DNA of 64,000 bases from Catenaria anguillulae PL171. Its lineage: Eukaryota; Blastocladiomycota; Blastocladiomycetes; Blastocladiales; Catenariaceae. Below the pieces are notes generated by a model. The model did not search any database and was not told the origin of the DNA. It saw only the letters and a program-made list of their open reading frames with translations. Location of the stretch: positions 1-64,000 of the forward strand of contig MCFL01000125.1 in assembly GCA_002102555.1 (NCBI GenBank), written 5' to 3'. The position numbers and the translations under genes are program-made. Of this stretch, positions 53,006 to 63,874 are shown piece after piece; position 1 is the first letter of the stretch, and every line of letters begins with the position of its first letter.

Positions 53006-54355
53006 ATGTCGTCGTCCCAGTCCCAATTCCAGCCGTACGCCCGACAGCACCACGACGACAAGTTTCGCAACCTGCCCGACATTGACCGCGAGTCGCCGGA
53101 CACGTACGAGACGCCCGACTCGCTCGACGCCCACGAGTTGCACGCCGCTCTGGGATACGACACGGTGGCTGACATTACCTCCAACACCACCACTGACGCC
53201 CACTCTGCTGCTGCCGAAGAGGGCATCATCCACTCGCGCCTGCCGCTTGCTGATGCAAAGTCTCGCTTCCACGGCGCCGGCGTCGACGCCTCCAACCCGG
53301 GCCCGTCTGGCCTGCGCACCTACGACAAGTCAAAGTACGACGCCCTCTTGCGCGCACGCACTGCAACCGAAACTCCACTCCAGCGCCTCGCTCGCCTCAA
53401 GGCCGAGGCCCTCGAGTTGGAGGAGCAGTTGCAAGCTGGCGTGCACTCGCCCTCGTCTCCCGACTCACCCTCGGCGGCCGCAGCAGCCCCAAAGTATGCC
53501 GATGCATTTGCACAATTGTCGGCGCTGACAAAGTCGCTCGATCACATCACTGCCACGGTCCCTGCATCTGCCACCTCTGCCGAAGGTGGAGTCACGGCCA
53601 CCCGCCTGCTCGACCACATCAAAGCGTTTCGTGACTCTGCCGCCAGCTCGCCCGCACCCTATCGGCAATTCTCGGGCACCGACTATTCAACATTGTCCAC
53701 GGCCACGCCCACTGGCGCTGCCACCACCCACGCCGCCGACACAATCACCTACGAAGTCTACTACACGCCCGACTCTGCCACCCTGATCCGCTCCACCAAG
53801 CTGTCGGATCTCGACACACGCCTTGCCACACTTGAAAAGCTGCTCGGCCACCATGTCGAGCCCGATTTGGTTCCCTCAGAACCCCTCGTCGGCATGCTCG
53901 CGCGCATTGATCGCCAGCTGCAATACCTCGCCAACCCGCGCAACCTCGACGCGCTCACGCGCCAACTCCGCAGCGTCAACGACCAGCTCGCCGCTGCTGC
54001 TCGCCATTCCCAAGGATCCGCCATGGATGTGATTGACGGCGACTTGGCCGCTAAACTCACACACTTGTACGCACTCGTCAACAAGCTTGATCCGTTGCTG
54101 CCCGTGATCCCAAGGGTCCTTGAGCGGCTGCAGAGCTTGCAGAGCTTGCATGCAGAGGCCGCACAAATCACGGGCGCCGTGCGCAAGACGGTGGTGGATG
54201 TTGCGAGAACCGAGCGGACCGTTAGGGATGTTGCCGACAGCGTCAGGCAGTTGGAGGCAAGTGTTCGGGAGAATGCAGAGGTCACGGCAAAGAATGTCGA
54301 GGCGCTTGAGAGGAGGGTCAAGGAGGTGGCAGCCAGGGTCGAGAATTTGGTTTGA
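53006..54355 (+). CDS. Dynactin subunit 2 (dynamitin, p50)
   Basis: Single exon, 449 residues, from the ATG at 53006. The protein follows the dynamitin layout: an N-terminal DKFRNLPDIDRESPDTYETP segment, followed by the conserved KSKYDALLRARTATETPLQR and RLARLKAEALELEEQL, then long coiled-coil regions (LSDLDTRLATLEKLLGHHVE and the C-terminal helix VARTERTVRDVADSVRQLEA). Dynamitin links the shoulder of the dynactin complex to the Arp1 filament, and dynactin activates cytoplasmic dynein for retrograde transport. A flagellated or hyphal cell would need it for nuclear and vesicle movement. The length is close to animal p50 (about 400). Confidence 0.82.
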   Translation: MSSSQSQFQPYARQHHDDKFRNLPDIDRESPDTYETPDSLDAHELHAALGYDTVADITSNTTTDAHSAAAEEGIIHSRLPLADAKSRFHGAGVDASNPGPSGLRTYDKSKYDALLRARTATETPLQRLARLKAEALELEEQLQAGVHSPSSPDSPSAAAAAPKYADAFAQLSALTKSLDHITATVPASATSAEGGVTATRLLDHIKAFRDSAASSPAPYRQFSGTDYSTLSTATPTGAATTHAADTITYEVYYTPDSATLIRSTKLSDLDTRLATLEKLLGHHVEPDLVPSEPLVGMLARIDRQLQYLANPRNLDALTRQLRSVNDQLAAAARHSQGSAMDVIDGDLAAKLTHLYALVNKLDPLLPVIPRVLERLQSLQSLHAEAAQITGAVRKTVVDVARTERTVRDVADSVRQLEASVRENAEVTAKNVEALERRVKEVAARVENLV

Positions 54356-54910
54356 TTCTTGTTTTGGCGCTGTGTTTGAATTCGCGCGTGTGTGTGCGTT
54401 TTCATTCATTCATTTGTTGGTGTATGATAGATCTCAGGCATCTTGTCAACTGTTATACCTCTCCGTGATTGTACGTTATTCCGAGGATGTTGTTCTTGCT
54501 CGTCATCACCTTTGGTCGACATCGTGAATTGGACCCGAAACGCCCACGGCCCCCAGGCGACCAGCGCAAAGCAAGCCAGACATCGCTCTTCTCGATCAAC
54601 GGCCGACTTGACCGGCAACAGGCTGAAAGTCTCCACAAAACGAAATCTTTACCAGAGGCGCTATGGATGTCGCCATAAACAATGGCCATTGTCACCGACT
54701 TTCTTCCAGAGCATATCTTTGACGGTGGGCGCATGGGCATGTCATGTGCCCTTGGTTGGCCACACAGGCTTGTCTGCATCATTGGGACCGGTCAACATTG
54801 TACATATCCTACTGTCGCCCCTCTCCTCAAGCTCCAAAATGCCAAATCTATGGCATGTCTGTCGCCCCAACGTCACTGATACTTTGATGCTTTCGATACG
54901 CACTCGGAAA
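54356..54910. other. Intergenic region, no gene seen
   Basis: Between dynamitin and the deleted GNAT copy. Overlapping short frames only. Confidence 0.4.
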
Positions 54911-55329
54911 ATGCAGCCAACCGAACATGGTCCCCTTTCAAACACCATCCCATTAAATGTCCAAACCACCCATCTACCCGAACCCCCTCCCAGCCCATTG
55001 GCCCCTGGACCTCGACCGACGCCTCATGCCTCGTGGACCTCATCAACGCTGCGCTTCGTGCCAACTTGCTCAGTTTCCCCATCCCATTCACGCTCGATGA
55101 CACGCAATCCTGGAATGCCAAACGCCAGCACGCGACCGCACTTGGCGCACGCTTTCTTTTCTATTCGGTTGGGCGGGTGGTCGCCCAGTGTTTTGTGGAG
55201 AACACAGCGAGTCTGAGGTTGGTTGAAAAGTGCTGGTTCCAGATGGAAGGGAGAGTCGGGGGCGCTGTAGAAAAGGATCGAAAGCTGAGGACATCTACCA
55301 CTCGTCTTCGAATCCGCCATGGCCAATGA
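54911..55329 (+). pseudogene. GNAT acetyltransferase, deleted copy of the tandem array
   Basis: A remnant of the paralogues at 55953 and 57534. It begins MQPTEHGPL like copy 2 (MQPTKHVPT), shifts frame in the region matching IYLTPLAYSD, then resumes as DLINAALRANLLSFPIPFTL. After GARFLFYSV it jumps straight to GRVVAQCFVENTASLRLVEK, missing about 85 codons that hold the acetyl-CoA-binding core. The ending diverges. It is therefore inactive as an enzyme and arose by internal deletion after duplication. Confidence 0.8.
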
Positions 55330-55952
55330 TCAAGCAAGCAAGACTAGTCGAGATCAGGGAACAAGTCCGGATCTATGTAAAAGCAAGGCTGTGAGGAGCT
55401 AGAAGCTAACAAGATCATGTCAATGTAAATACTGACTTGTATTGGCAGTGGTGACAATCAGGAACGATTCTGAACTACATATATTCTATCATTCGTGATT
55501 TTCTTTCGTGTTGCCAACAGGTGTGAGACATTTCCCGCAGTCATGCCATCCACGGCGACTGCACGAGCCCTCGGGCTGCGAACGTCTGCGGTTCGCCGCT
55601 CTATTTGTACTATACCTCTTTCGTGACCGCATTTGCATGTAACACGAGCACGCGGGCAAGTAACCCGCACCACGCAAGTGAGACAGCACGGTCCACAATG
55701 AAATCTGATGGTGTTTAAGAAGGCTGCTAGGTCTCTCACACTGACGTTTTCTGTTCCACCGCACTTTCCTTGTATCGATGTGTATGTCGTCACTGCATTC
55801 GCTTGCTGACTCTTCGATTCATTTATCCTCGTACACTTTGTCTCTGTGACATCGCAAGTATAAAGAGCCCTGACATTTCCTTCCTTTTTGATAACGCTTT
55901 CCATACCTCTTCACGTCGCTGTACAAAACTGTGCCAAGGTGAAGCAACAAAA
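55330..55952. other. Intergenic region before GNAT copy 2
   Basis: Contains a TATA box at 55859-55865; otherwise nothing recognisable. Confidence 0.4.
55859..55865 (+). promoter_or_regulatory. TATA box of GNAT copy 2
   Basis: TATAAAG, 94 bp before the ATG at 55953. GNAT copy 3 has TATAAAAG at a similar distance (101 bp), which supports both. Confidence 0.5.
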
Positions 55953-56639
55953 ATGCAACCAACCAAGCACGTTCCGACTTCAACAAGCGTCCAGCAGGCA
56001 GAACCCGGGGCTTACCGTGTCATTCCACACAATGACCCGTCCAAGACTCCCATTTATCTCACGCCCTTGGCATACAGCGACGCCATAGACCTGGTCAACG
56101 TCATCAATCAGCAAGCTGACTCGGCGCTCCTGGACAACGTGCGTAGCTTCCACGTCCCATTCACGCTTGCCGACGCGCACACGTACATTTCAAAGTACCA
56201 TCAAGTGACTGAGCTCGGTGGGCGCTTTTTTTCGGTGCGCCTGGGCTCTCCCACTGCGCCGATTGTCGGTGGATACGGATGGATTGCGAAAGCGTTGCCA
56301 CGCGATGGGATCTCGCCACTTGGCGCTTGTCCGTACATTGAGTGGGCAATTGGCGCATGGGTTGTGAGCGCGGTGAGGGATCAAGGGATCGTGGCCAAAT
56401 GTGTCAGCGAGACAATGCGATGGGCGAGTGACGATGGGAGGGTGGCGAGGGTTGTAGCTGACTGTTTTGTGGAAAACATTGCGAGCCGTAGGGTGTTGGA
56501 AAAGTGCGGGTTCCAGTTGGAGGGAGTGGTGCGGGGTGCGGCGGTCAAGGAGGGAAGGTTGCGGGACAATTTCCAGTTGGCGTGGAATCCGCCCGTGTGG
56601 GCGGGACCAGGTGGGGAAACGGTCAAGGCCAGGTTGTGA
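55953..56639 (+). CDS. GNAT family N-acetyltransferase, tandem copy 2
   Basis: Single exon, 228 residues, start MQPTKHV. Conserved with copy 3 over the whole length: PSKTPIYLTPLAYSDAIDLV, SFHVPFTLADAHTYISKYHQ, RLGSPTAPIVGGYGW, CPYIEWAIGAWVVS and ASRRVLEKCGFQLEGVVRG. The order (N-terminal strand-helix, YISKYH segment, central beta strands, C-terminal ASRRVLEKCGF) is that of Acetyltransf_3 (RimJ/RimL-like) enzymes, which acetylate an alpha-amino group, a Lys or a small amine. The region GRVARVVADCFVEN is the helix before the terminal beta sheet. Substrate unknown. Confidence 0.82.
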   Translation: MQPTKHVPTSTSVQQAEPGAYRVIPHNDPSKTPIYLTPLAYSDAIDLVNVINQQADSALLDNVRSFHVPFTLADAHTYISKYHQVTELGGRFFSVRLGSPTAPIVGGYGWIAKALPRDGISPLGACPYIEWAIGAWVVSAVRDQGIVAKCVSETMRWASDDGRVARVVADCFVENIASRRVLEKCGFQLEGVVRGAAVKEGRLRDNFQLAWNPPVWAGPGGETVKARL

Positions 56640-57533
56640 GGAGTCCCAATAAGTATAACCAATTTTGCGAATGAGGTCAAGTCGCAGGTTGTTTGAGGTG
56701 TGTGATGAGCGATTCAATACATCTATAGTATCATAGCAAAGCTTCAACGATCATCAGCATCATGTCGTCACTAAGGGCTTCATCAATGTTTCAGGCTGTA
56801 TACTCTGACTAGAAAGAGCAGCAGCCGGCCTGGTTGTTGGTGTGTCGCTCAAGGAGAGAGCAACGGGGCAAGGGTGGCCAAGGTCACGGCGGTGCTGATC
56901 TCGACATAAATACGATCCGGATCCACAGTCGCTCCATGACTGCGCTCTCGATCCATCCTACCAATAGGTTCAATTATGTTCTCTGCATGTAATTTTTGCT
57001 TTTGGGCCTGCTTTTCGGCTGTTGGGCAACAGGCCAACATTCTGCCACAACCTTCTTGCGCCCGAACGACACCAGAATTGTGTCTGCACCATCGCGTACA
57101 GACATCGCAGTCTATGCGTCTATGCGGTCCGCCGCACACTTCCGTACGCTATAAATACGATGAGGAACTGACTTGCACATAGAATTACCCCAATGCTAAA
57201 CGTACCGCACGGTCTGCGATGCATGAAGACCGCTCCAAACGACCTGCGACATGATCCCAGCTCTCACACCCGTTCCTATCCCACTTTCGCCCGCGTCTCA
57301 CACACGCACACATCCATTCACCGCATGTCGCACCGTGTCTATCACAGTACAAGTCTTGGATGGAGGCATTGACCAGCCTTGCATTTGTTCTGCGTCTACA
57401 CCCTGACCCCCTCCCAACTGGGAGCCCACGGGTATAAAAGCAATCAACATTCCCCTTTACATTTCCACTGGACGGTAGCACGTACAGCACGTCTTAAACT
57501 CTCCTCTTTAACGGAGACTCTTGGCACGCAACC
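56640..57533. other. Intergenic region before GNAT copy 3
   Basis: No gene seen; TATA box at 57433-57440 and a pyrimidine-rich leader after it. Confidence 0.4.
57433..57440 (+). promoter_or_regulatory. TATA box of GNAT copy 3
   Basis: TATAAAAG, 101 bp before the ATG at 57534. Confidence 0.55.
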
Positions 57534-58280
57534 ATGCAAACGACCGAGCAGCCTCCCACGCCCACCGTCGTCCCTCGTCGACTCCCGACCGGCTCTGTAC
57601 CGGACTCGCCAGCCAAGCCAACCGCCGTTGCAGAGGCTGCGGCTGACTACCGCGTCATTCCACGCACTGACCCGTCCAAGGCCCCCATTTATCTGACGCC
57701 CTTGGGGTACAGCGACGCGGCAGACCTGGCCGACGTGATCAACGCATCGCACGCCGACACCGTACTCCGCGACACCATGCTCAGCTTCCACGTCCCGTTC
57801 ACGGTGGCGGATGCCGAAAAGTACATTTCAAAGTACCATCGTGTGACCGACCTCGGCGCGCGCTGGTATTCGGTGCGCCTGGGCTCGCCCACCGCGCCCA
57901 TTGTCGGCGGCTACGGATGGACTGCGCGGGCATTGGCGCGCGATTCGGTCACGCCCATGGATGCGTGTCCGTACATTGAGTGGACGATTGGTGGGTGGTT
58001 TGTGAGCGAGGTGAGGAGGGAAGGGCTCGCGGCCGCGTGTTTCGAGGAGACGAGTCGCATGGCAATCGCTGATGGGAGGGTGGCAAGGGTTGTGGGCCAG
58101 TGCTTTTCGGATAACGAGGTGAGCCGCCGGGCGATGGAAAGGAGCGGCTTCCGGGTGGAAGGGGACATGAAGGGCGCCATGGTGAAAGGTGGAAAGCTGA
58201 TTGATGTTTACCAGATGGTGTGGTACCCGCCCACTGTCAAGGAGGGAGCGAAGCAGCAGCAGATTAAGGCAAAGCTCTGA
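57534..58280 (+). CDS. GNAT family N-acetyltransferase, tandem copy 3
   Basis: Single exon, 248 residues. It shares PSKAPIYLTPLGYSDAADLA, SFHVPFTVADAEKYISKYHR, RLGSPTAPIVGGYGWTARAL, CPYIEWTIGGWFVSEVRREG and VSRRAMERSGFRVEGDMKGA with copy 2, about 60 percent identical by eye, and has a longer Pro/Thr-rich N-terminus. The acetyl-CoA-binding region and terminal strand are intact, so it is probably active. It lies tandem to copy 2 in the same orientation, with the deleted copy 1 further upstream. Acceptor substrate unknown. Confidence 0.82.
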   Translation: MQTTEQPPTPTVVPRRLPTGSVPDSPAKPTAVAEAAADYRVIPRTDPSKAPIYLTPLGYSDAADLADVINASHADTVLRDTMLSFHVPFTVADAEKYISKYHRVTDLGARWYSVRLGSPTAPIVGGYGWTARALARDSVTPMDACPYIEWTIGGWFVSEVRREGLAAACFEETSRMAIADGRVARVVGQCFSDNEVSRRAMERSGFRVEGDMKGAMVKGGKLIDVYQMVWYPPTVKEGAKQQQIKAKL

Positions 58281-58708
58281 TGACTCGGATGGACGACAGG
58301 AGCGATCAAATCATGTGTTAATGTGGTTAACATTTAGTGAGCCAATGATGAATTAACGTTTAGTCATGTAAACGGGTTGGAGACGTGGCACCAGCACTCC
58401 ATACACGTCTTGATTTATGTATAATTCATTTGTGCGGTGGAATTCTTCAACGAGTAAAAAAGTAACGAGTGAGACATGGCTATGTAAATGAAAAGTTTTG
58501 CCGGGCGGGGCAATGGGGAATGGTCTCATGATGATCGATCTCGGGAAAAAAAAAAGTGCTGACAGATGCGTGTGGCGACATGGGCAAGTGTGCATGTGCC
58601 GAGCGTCACTGAAAAACGAACCATGTCCCATTGCAATTGGACGTCTATTCACCATACTCTCTGCAACCGCCCCAGCTTCACCTGCACATCCGCCTCGGTT
58701 TCTCGACA
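58281..58708. other. Intergenic region before the P450 gene
   Basis: No gene seen. The last 100 bp before the P450 ATG are C/T-rich and could be its leader. Confidence 0.4.
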
Positions 58709-60839
58709 ATGGCCGTGCTCTCCACGCTGGCCGACAGCCTACCTGACGCGTCTGCCTTTCTGGCGGCCAGCGTTGGCCGCCCCAACATGACCGCTACACT
58801 TGAAGACTGGGTAGCTCGTTGGCACACCTCTCCATTGTCCAAGAAGCTGCTCCTATCCCTCGGCACCTTCTCTGCCCTCTACACCGCCCGCATCGCCTAC
58901 CAGCTCATCGCCAATAAACGTTTCGAGCGCCGCTTGCTCCTCTCGGACGGCTCGCGAGTCCCCGTGGCACCCGGCACAAAGTGGTATCACAAGATCTTCA
59001 TCGGGTATTTCATTCGTATTCTGACCGAGGCGCCCTCCTCGGTCATCTGGCAAGAGCGCAACCTGTATTCCGCCGAGCTGCAAGGCAAACCCAAAGTGTA
59101 CTTGGCCCACTCGTTTTGGGGCGCCCCGGTGTTGATGGTGACGGATCCCAAAGCCCTTTACTTTATCTTTTCCGGCCGCGGGTATGGGTTTACGAAATGG
59201 GAGTTTACAAAGCGTGCGCTCGTGACATTGGCTGGGAAAGGGTCCATGCTGGTCGTGGATGGCGAGCAGCACAAGGTTCATCGCAGGTTGGTCAATCCAT
59301 TGTTCAACATGTCCAATCTGAAGCGGTACGTCTTGAGTCCATTCTTCTTGAAATTGCCTTGTTTATGCCATTCACCTTGCAATCATGTGGTACAGACTGA
59401 TACCGTACATGGAAGAATGTCTGGACGAGCTGTATGGCGTCCTCGACAAGGCCACGGTCAAGGGCAATGTCGTTGATTTTCAAGAGTTGTCGGTCGCCCT
59501 TACGCTGAACGTAATTGGCCGTACTGGTTCGTCGACATCTGTGTCGTCACTGCCTTATTAATTTGCTTGTTTGCCTCACTCACTTGCGCCACCCGACCAT
59601 CAGCACTCGATACGGAATTCGACGCGCTCAACAACACCCACTCGCCCCTTCACTCTGCTTATAACCACCTTCTCGAATCCTTTTCCATCTCTGCCTTCAA
59701 CGTGCTCCAGGGCTTCCTCCCGTTTCTTCGGTACATGCCCATCAAGCGCAACCGCGACATTGCCCAAGCTCGCGATGTGACGCGCGATCAAGTCACTCGC
59801 ATCATTCAACGCATCAAGACGGACGGGGCACAGGCGGCGAGTACGTCGGTGCCGAGCTTGATGCGTGTGTTGCTTGAGAATCAGAAGCGCCAGGTGGTAG
59901 GTGAAGATGGCACCGATGGAAAGTTAACCCAAGACGAAATCCGCGATGAAGCATTGACTTTTCTTGTTGCCGGTCCGTTCCGTCGTTCTGATTGTCTCTG
60001 GCTTTTTTTTTTTTTTTTTCGTCCACTGACCCGCATCGAGAATGTATCAGGACACGAGACAACATCCAACGCTCTGTCCATGACGCTCTACTTCCTGGCA
60101 GCCTATCCGGACACCCAATCGGCCCTGTACTCTGCGCTGGTCGACATGCCCGACCACGCATCGCTCGATGACCTGCTCAAGCTCGAAGCCCTGCACCAAG
60201 TTGTCAACGAGGGCCTTCGCGTGCACAGTCCTGTGTTTGCCACCAACCGCATTGCGCTTGCCGACCAGCATGTTCCGCTGTCGGATGGGCGCACGCTCTT
60301 TATGCCCAAGGGCACCATGTTGGTTGTTCCAATTGTACGTGTTTATGTCATTGCATCGTTGGGCTCAAACCAAGCTGCATGCCCGATCGACGGAACAGCG
60401 TGTGTTTCGAATCAAGTTACTCACCGAGTTGTGCACGCACACGAAACCATAATAACAGCAAGCAATGCATTACGATCCGGAACTATTTCCAAATCCACAT
60501 GTGTTCCAACCGGACCGGTGGAAATCCTTGCGCCTGGCAGGCCACGACGACGCCGACCTGACCTCACCAACCACGAGCGGCGGCAGCGGCAGCGGCGTGC
60601 GACGCGATGTCCACCCAATGCAGTTCCTGCCGTTTTTGGCGGGCAGCCGCGCGTGCATTGGCCGCAACTTTGCGCTCATGGAGCTCAAACTGTTTTTGGC
60701 GGGCATTGTCAAGCGGTATCGTGTGCGGTTGCCCGACGAGGAGCATGCCAGGGTGGCGGGCAAGGGGGAGCGGCCCAAGGTGCACTATTCAATTACGGCA
60801 AGGCCAGAGGTGGTCCGGTTGGTGTTTGAGCGGAGGTAA
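58709..60839 (+). CDS. Cytochrome P450 monooxygenase
   Basis: Model: join(58709..59325, 59396..59526, 59604..59972, 60051..60334, 60459..60839), 593 residues; introns of 70, 77, 78 and 124 nt all keep frame. The third contains 17 T in a row. An N-terminal membrane anchor (LLLSLGTFSALYTARIAYQL) points to the endoplasmic reticulum. The oxygen-binding I helix is VAGHETTSNA (about 371-380), the ExxR pair is in NEGLRVHSP (426-429), the FQPDRW motif follows, and the heme loop is FLAGSRACIGRNF with the ligand Cys at about 533. P450s insert one oxygen atom from O2 using electrons from a reductase. The substrate cannot be told; no terpene, polyketide or other biosynthetic gene lies nearby. Confidence 0.9.
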
Positions 60840-61195
60840 GGGTGGTGGTTTGGGGAGGGGTGGGAATGTGTATTGGCATTCCGAGTTTAGACTTGAGCTC
60901 TCGTTCCTTGAAATGGTACTCAAGTCGTTGGGCCAATTGTTGTTGTGCATATTTACAATGTAGTATCTTGCACTTGTCTGTCGTCGGGCATCAAGGCAAT
61001 TCCTGCGGCAGATGCGCATTTCTTGTTTTCGACATGATTTTTGCTAACACAGCAACTGCATGGAATGTACGTATTCGAGAAGTGCAGATACAAGTGGATA
61101 TTAATACAGTCAGCAAACATCATGGACTGCCGGGTGTGATAAACAACTGCATATGGATACAACGGGCATCAAACTGGGAGTGCGGACTCGGGCCT
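60840..61195. other. Convergent intergenic region, no gene seen
   Basis: 3' sides of the P450 and the LPMO-like gene. Confidence 0.4.
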
Positions 61196-61882
61196 TCACC
61201 TCCCACCAATACTCGCAACCACGGCCGCAACAAACAACCCCGCAAGTCCAGCCCTCAGCCATTGTGTGACATGGTCACGCGCACTTGCACTCGACGCCTT
61301 TGCCGCGGCAGTTGCAGGCGCCGCCGCGGCCGCATCTACCCCGGGTGTGGGCGCCACACTGGACGTTGAGGTTGACGAGGCCGACGGGGGCGCCTCCACA
61401 ACGCGAATATCCGCACACGCCACATAGCTCCCGCCATCCTCGCGGCTCGACCAGATCCATTGGAGCTCGCAATTGCCCGCGCGCGTGCCCGCAGGCACCA
61501 CAATTTGCACCTGCCTGTCCTGCGCCTTGACGCCTTTCACCAGCGGGGTAAACGCCTGCTGCCCAGCACACCGCAATGCCAGTGACACGCCTGGATCCGA
61601 CAAGTGGTCAATGGTGATTTCCCATTTCACAATCTGCGGGCGGCCTGCAGTGAAAGTGGCCGAGGGCGCGCCTGGCTGTGTGGCGGCGTTGCCGCATGTC
61701 GAGAAGAAGCGGGCGTCTTCCGGAGACGGGATTTTGATGCCCTTGTTGTCGGCCCCGTTGGACCCGGCGCGCGCGGGCGGCGAGGTCAGGATGGCGTGTG
61801 CGTGGACGTGTGAGGCGGTTTGGGTGATGACAAGGAGTGCGACCAGCGCGACCGTGGCGAGGAGAAACGTGTGGGTGGGCAT
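61196..61882 (-). CDS. Secreted GPI-type LPMO-like / chitin-binding-like protein
   Basis: Single exon, 228 residues from the ATG at 61882. The signal peptide MPTHTFLLATVALVALLVIT is followed by TASHVHA and a likely cleavage site, leaving His29 as the mature N-terminus: HAILTSPPARAG. A His at the start followed by a proline-rich Pxx-R motif is typical of copper 'histidine-brace' proteins (lytic polysaccharide monooxygenases and BIM1/X325-like copper proteins). Further conserved features are FFSTCGN, KWEITIDHL, LRCAGQ, GNCELQWIWSS and YVACADIRV; four Cys can form two disulfides and His93 in TIDHL could be the second ligand. The C-terminus is Ser/Ala-rich and ends in a hydrophobic segment (WLRAGLAGLFVAAVVASIGG), suggesting a GPI anchor. 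Whether it oxidises polysaccharide or handles copper is unknown. Confidence 0.65.
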   Translation of the reverse strand: MPTHTFLLATVALVALLVITQTASHVHAHAILTSPPARAGSNGADNKGIKIPSPEDARFFSTCGNAATQPGAPSATFTAGRPQIVKWEITIDHLSDPGVSLALRCAGQQAFTPLVKGVKAQDRQVQIVVPAGTRAGNCELQWIWSSREDGGSYVACADIRVVEAPPSASSTSTSSVAPTPGVDAAAAAPATAAAKASSASARDHVTQWLRAGLAGLFVAAVVASIGGR

Positions 61883-62355
61883 GGTTGATGGCTGGAGAAT
61901 GCGTGGAGGGGATGTTGGCGGTGGAGCAACGAGGAGAGAGCAAGAAGGACCAGCCTTTGAGGAGGACGAGTGAGTGGGAGGGAGGGGGGGGGGGGGAGGG
62001 GTGTGAATGCAGCGTATATCAGAGTGCACGGAGTTGCATGGGGCGAGGCTGCGCAGTATAGTATATCCCACTGCGATACGAGATTTTCCTCGTCTGCAGA
62101 TGGAAGCGAAGAGGTCAAGTGGTCAGCCTCTTCAATCATGACTTGCAATTGGTCGGCAACCTGAAGTTCCCACGCCCGCTTTTTGCCTCACGATTCCATG
62201 TGATGATTCCACTTCCACAAAAGAGAAGAACTTTAAGAGTCTATTGAATGCTTGACTAGATTCATACTGATTGAGAGCACGGCGTCTCGGCCAATCATCC
62301 TCATCATCCAAACGATTGGTATGTACACAATGTCCCTCCCTTTCACGCAGCATTA
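61883..62355. other. Intergenic region, no gene seen
   Basis: Contains a run of 13 G at 61984-61996, probably in the promoter of the LPMO-like gene. Confidence 0.4.
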
Positions 62356-62739
62356 TCACCAAAGCTTGCGCATCACGGGCACATGCACCCGCTGTGCAGC
62401 ACTCGTCGTCGTCGTGGGAACACGACTCGTCTGCGTCATCATTGGTCCTTCGCACGACGCCACGCGCAAGGGCGACCTCCGGCCCTCATCGTCGCCGCGG
62501 TCCTTGGTGTTGGGCGCTTGCACGGGTGCTGCAACGCGCTTGATGCCCGAAGTCGTTGTCGGTTGGGCTTGCGCCGAGGCGGGTCCTGATCCGAAAAGCA
62601 TCGACATGAAGCCCGGGGCGCGGCGCGCCGGTGCGGGCGAGGCAGTAGGTGTGGACGACTGCGACAGGTTGGTTGCCGAAGTCGACGTTGAGTTTGAGTT
62701 TGCGCCAGAAAGGGCAGTGGTGAAGCGAAGCACGTCCAT
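62356..62739 (-). CDS. Small Ser/Thr/Ala-rich protein, function unknown
   Basis: Single exon, 127 residues, starting MDVLRFTTALSG at the ATG 62739. Composition: many Ser, Thr, Ala and Pro, one short hydrophobic patch APGFMSMLFGSGPASA, and a basic C-terminus VHVPVMRKLW. No domain is recognised. A plus-strand frame of 298 codons overlaps it, but the minus frame has the cleaner start and Ser/Thr codon use. It may be a real small gene or chance. Confidence 0.4.
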   Translation of the reverse strand: MDVLRFTTALSGANSNSTSTSATNLSQSSTPTASPAPARRAPGFMSMLFGSGPASAQAQPTTTSGIKRVAAPVQAPNTKDRGDDEGRRSPLRVASCEGPMMTQTSRVPTTTTSAAQRVHVPVMRKLW

Positions 62740-63874
62740 GGTTGTGGGTTTGGGTTGGCGTGGGTTCCGATTTCAAAAGAATATGGCAGCGAATATGAAG
62801 CGAGTAGGTTGTGTGAGGAAAAGTAGAGGACAGCGGGGGGTTAATCCACGTCTATGTACAAGATGGAATGTGAGTCAAGTGACGACGACACGACCCGAGG
62901 GGAGGAAAAAGAGTCGTACCGCGACCAACGTGATGCTTGGTCTGAGAAAACTGGTAGTAGGCCATGCAACGGACTTCCGAGTGCAGGGCGTGCGCAGATG
63001 GCAGGTTTGGTTTCGTAGGTTGTGGTCGGCGGGCGTGGGAACGGGAAGATTGCTCAAGAGCAAGAGGAGGAGCAGACAGAGTATCGATTTCGGGGCGGGT
63101 CGTTTGCGTCAAGACTGCAAAGAAAAAGCCGAATCAGGCCGAAGTTAAGGAAGCGGGTTGGTTAACGTCTTTATACGGCAGTCATGAATATATATATCCA
63201 TCTGACTCAAGTCATGGCGAAAGATAAGATGAAAAATGCATCGAAATTTTTTACTGATGAAGAACCAACGATCGGACAACGCTTTGAAAAGCCCCGCAAA
63301 TGCCGAAGCATCAGCCATCTTGCTGTGACAGTGACACGAATTCACGTGCTCACGTGCTCTGCAACTGATGATCTTGGGAAGGAGCGTCGAACATGATCGA
63401 ATTTTGTGAGCTCATCGGTTTATGTCCGGGCTGTGTCCGTAAGCTCCGTTCTGGATCCTCACAAGGCCGCTAGGCCCAGTCCCTCAGTCAAGGGCCACGT
63501 CAATGTAGACGACAAACGCCGGCTTCTTTCCCAAGCGACACGTCGGCATTTGGCGTCCTTTGTGACCTGGGAAAGGAATCTGACTCGATGCCATTTCCCG
63601 TTCGGCCGCTTGAACACATGTATTGACGACCAAAATGATTCATGAACCCCTTTGCCTTGCCGCCCACATTGGTACCCTGCGACCAGGGTTGCGGCGCATC
63701 AGAACCACATCGCACTGCGCGAGAACGTAACCAAGTGAATGGAAGAATTCGAGTCAAAACGAATGCATAAGTTACGTCAACACAAATCGCGAAAACACAG
63801 GCTGTGGGATGTGTGAGCTGGATGCTCGGGAAAGAAAAACAAGGGAGAGGGAAAGTCAAACAAGCACCAACGAC
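62740..63874. other. Intergenic region, no gene supported
   Basis: Only short frames, none with a family resemblance. A 119-codon minus frame at 63500-63859 has mixed composition and no motif. Confidence 0.35.

Noticed and set aside
58709-62739. Secondary-metabolite gene cluster around the P450
   Set aside because: No backbone enzyme (polyketide synthase, NRPS, terpene synthase) is present nearby.
62252-63148. 298-codon plus-strand frame
   Set aside because: Atypical composition, no domain, and it overlaps a more plausible minus-strand frame.
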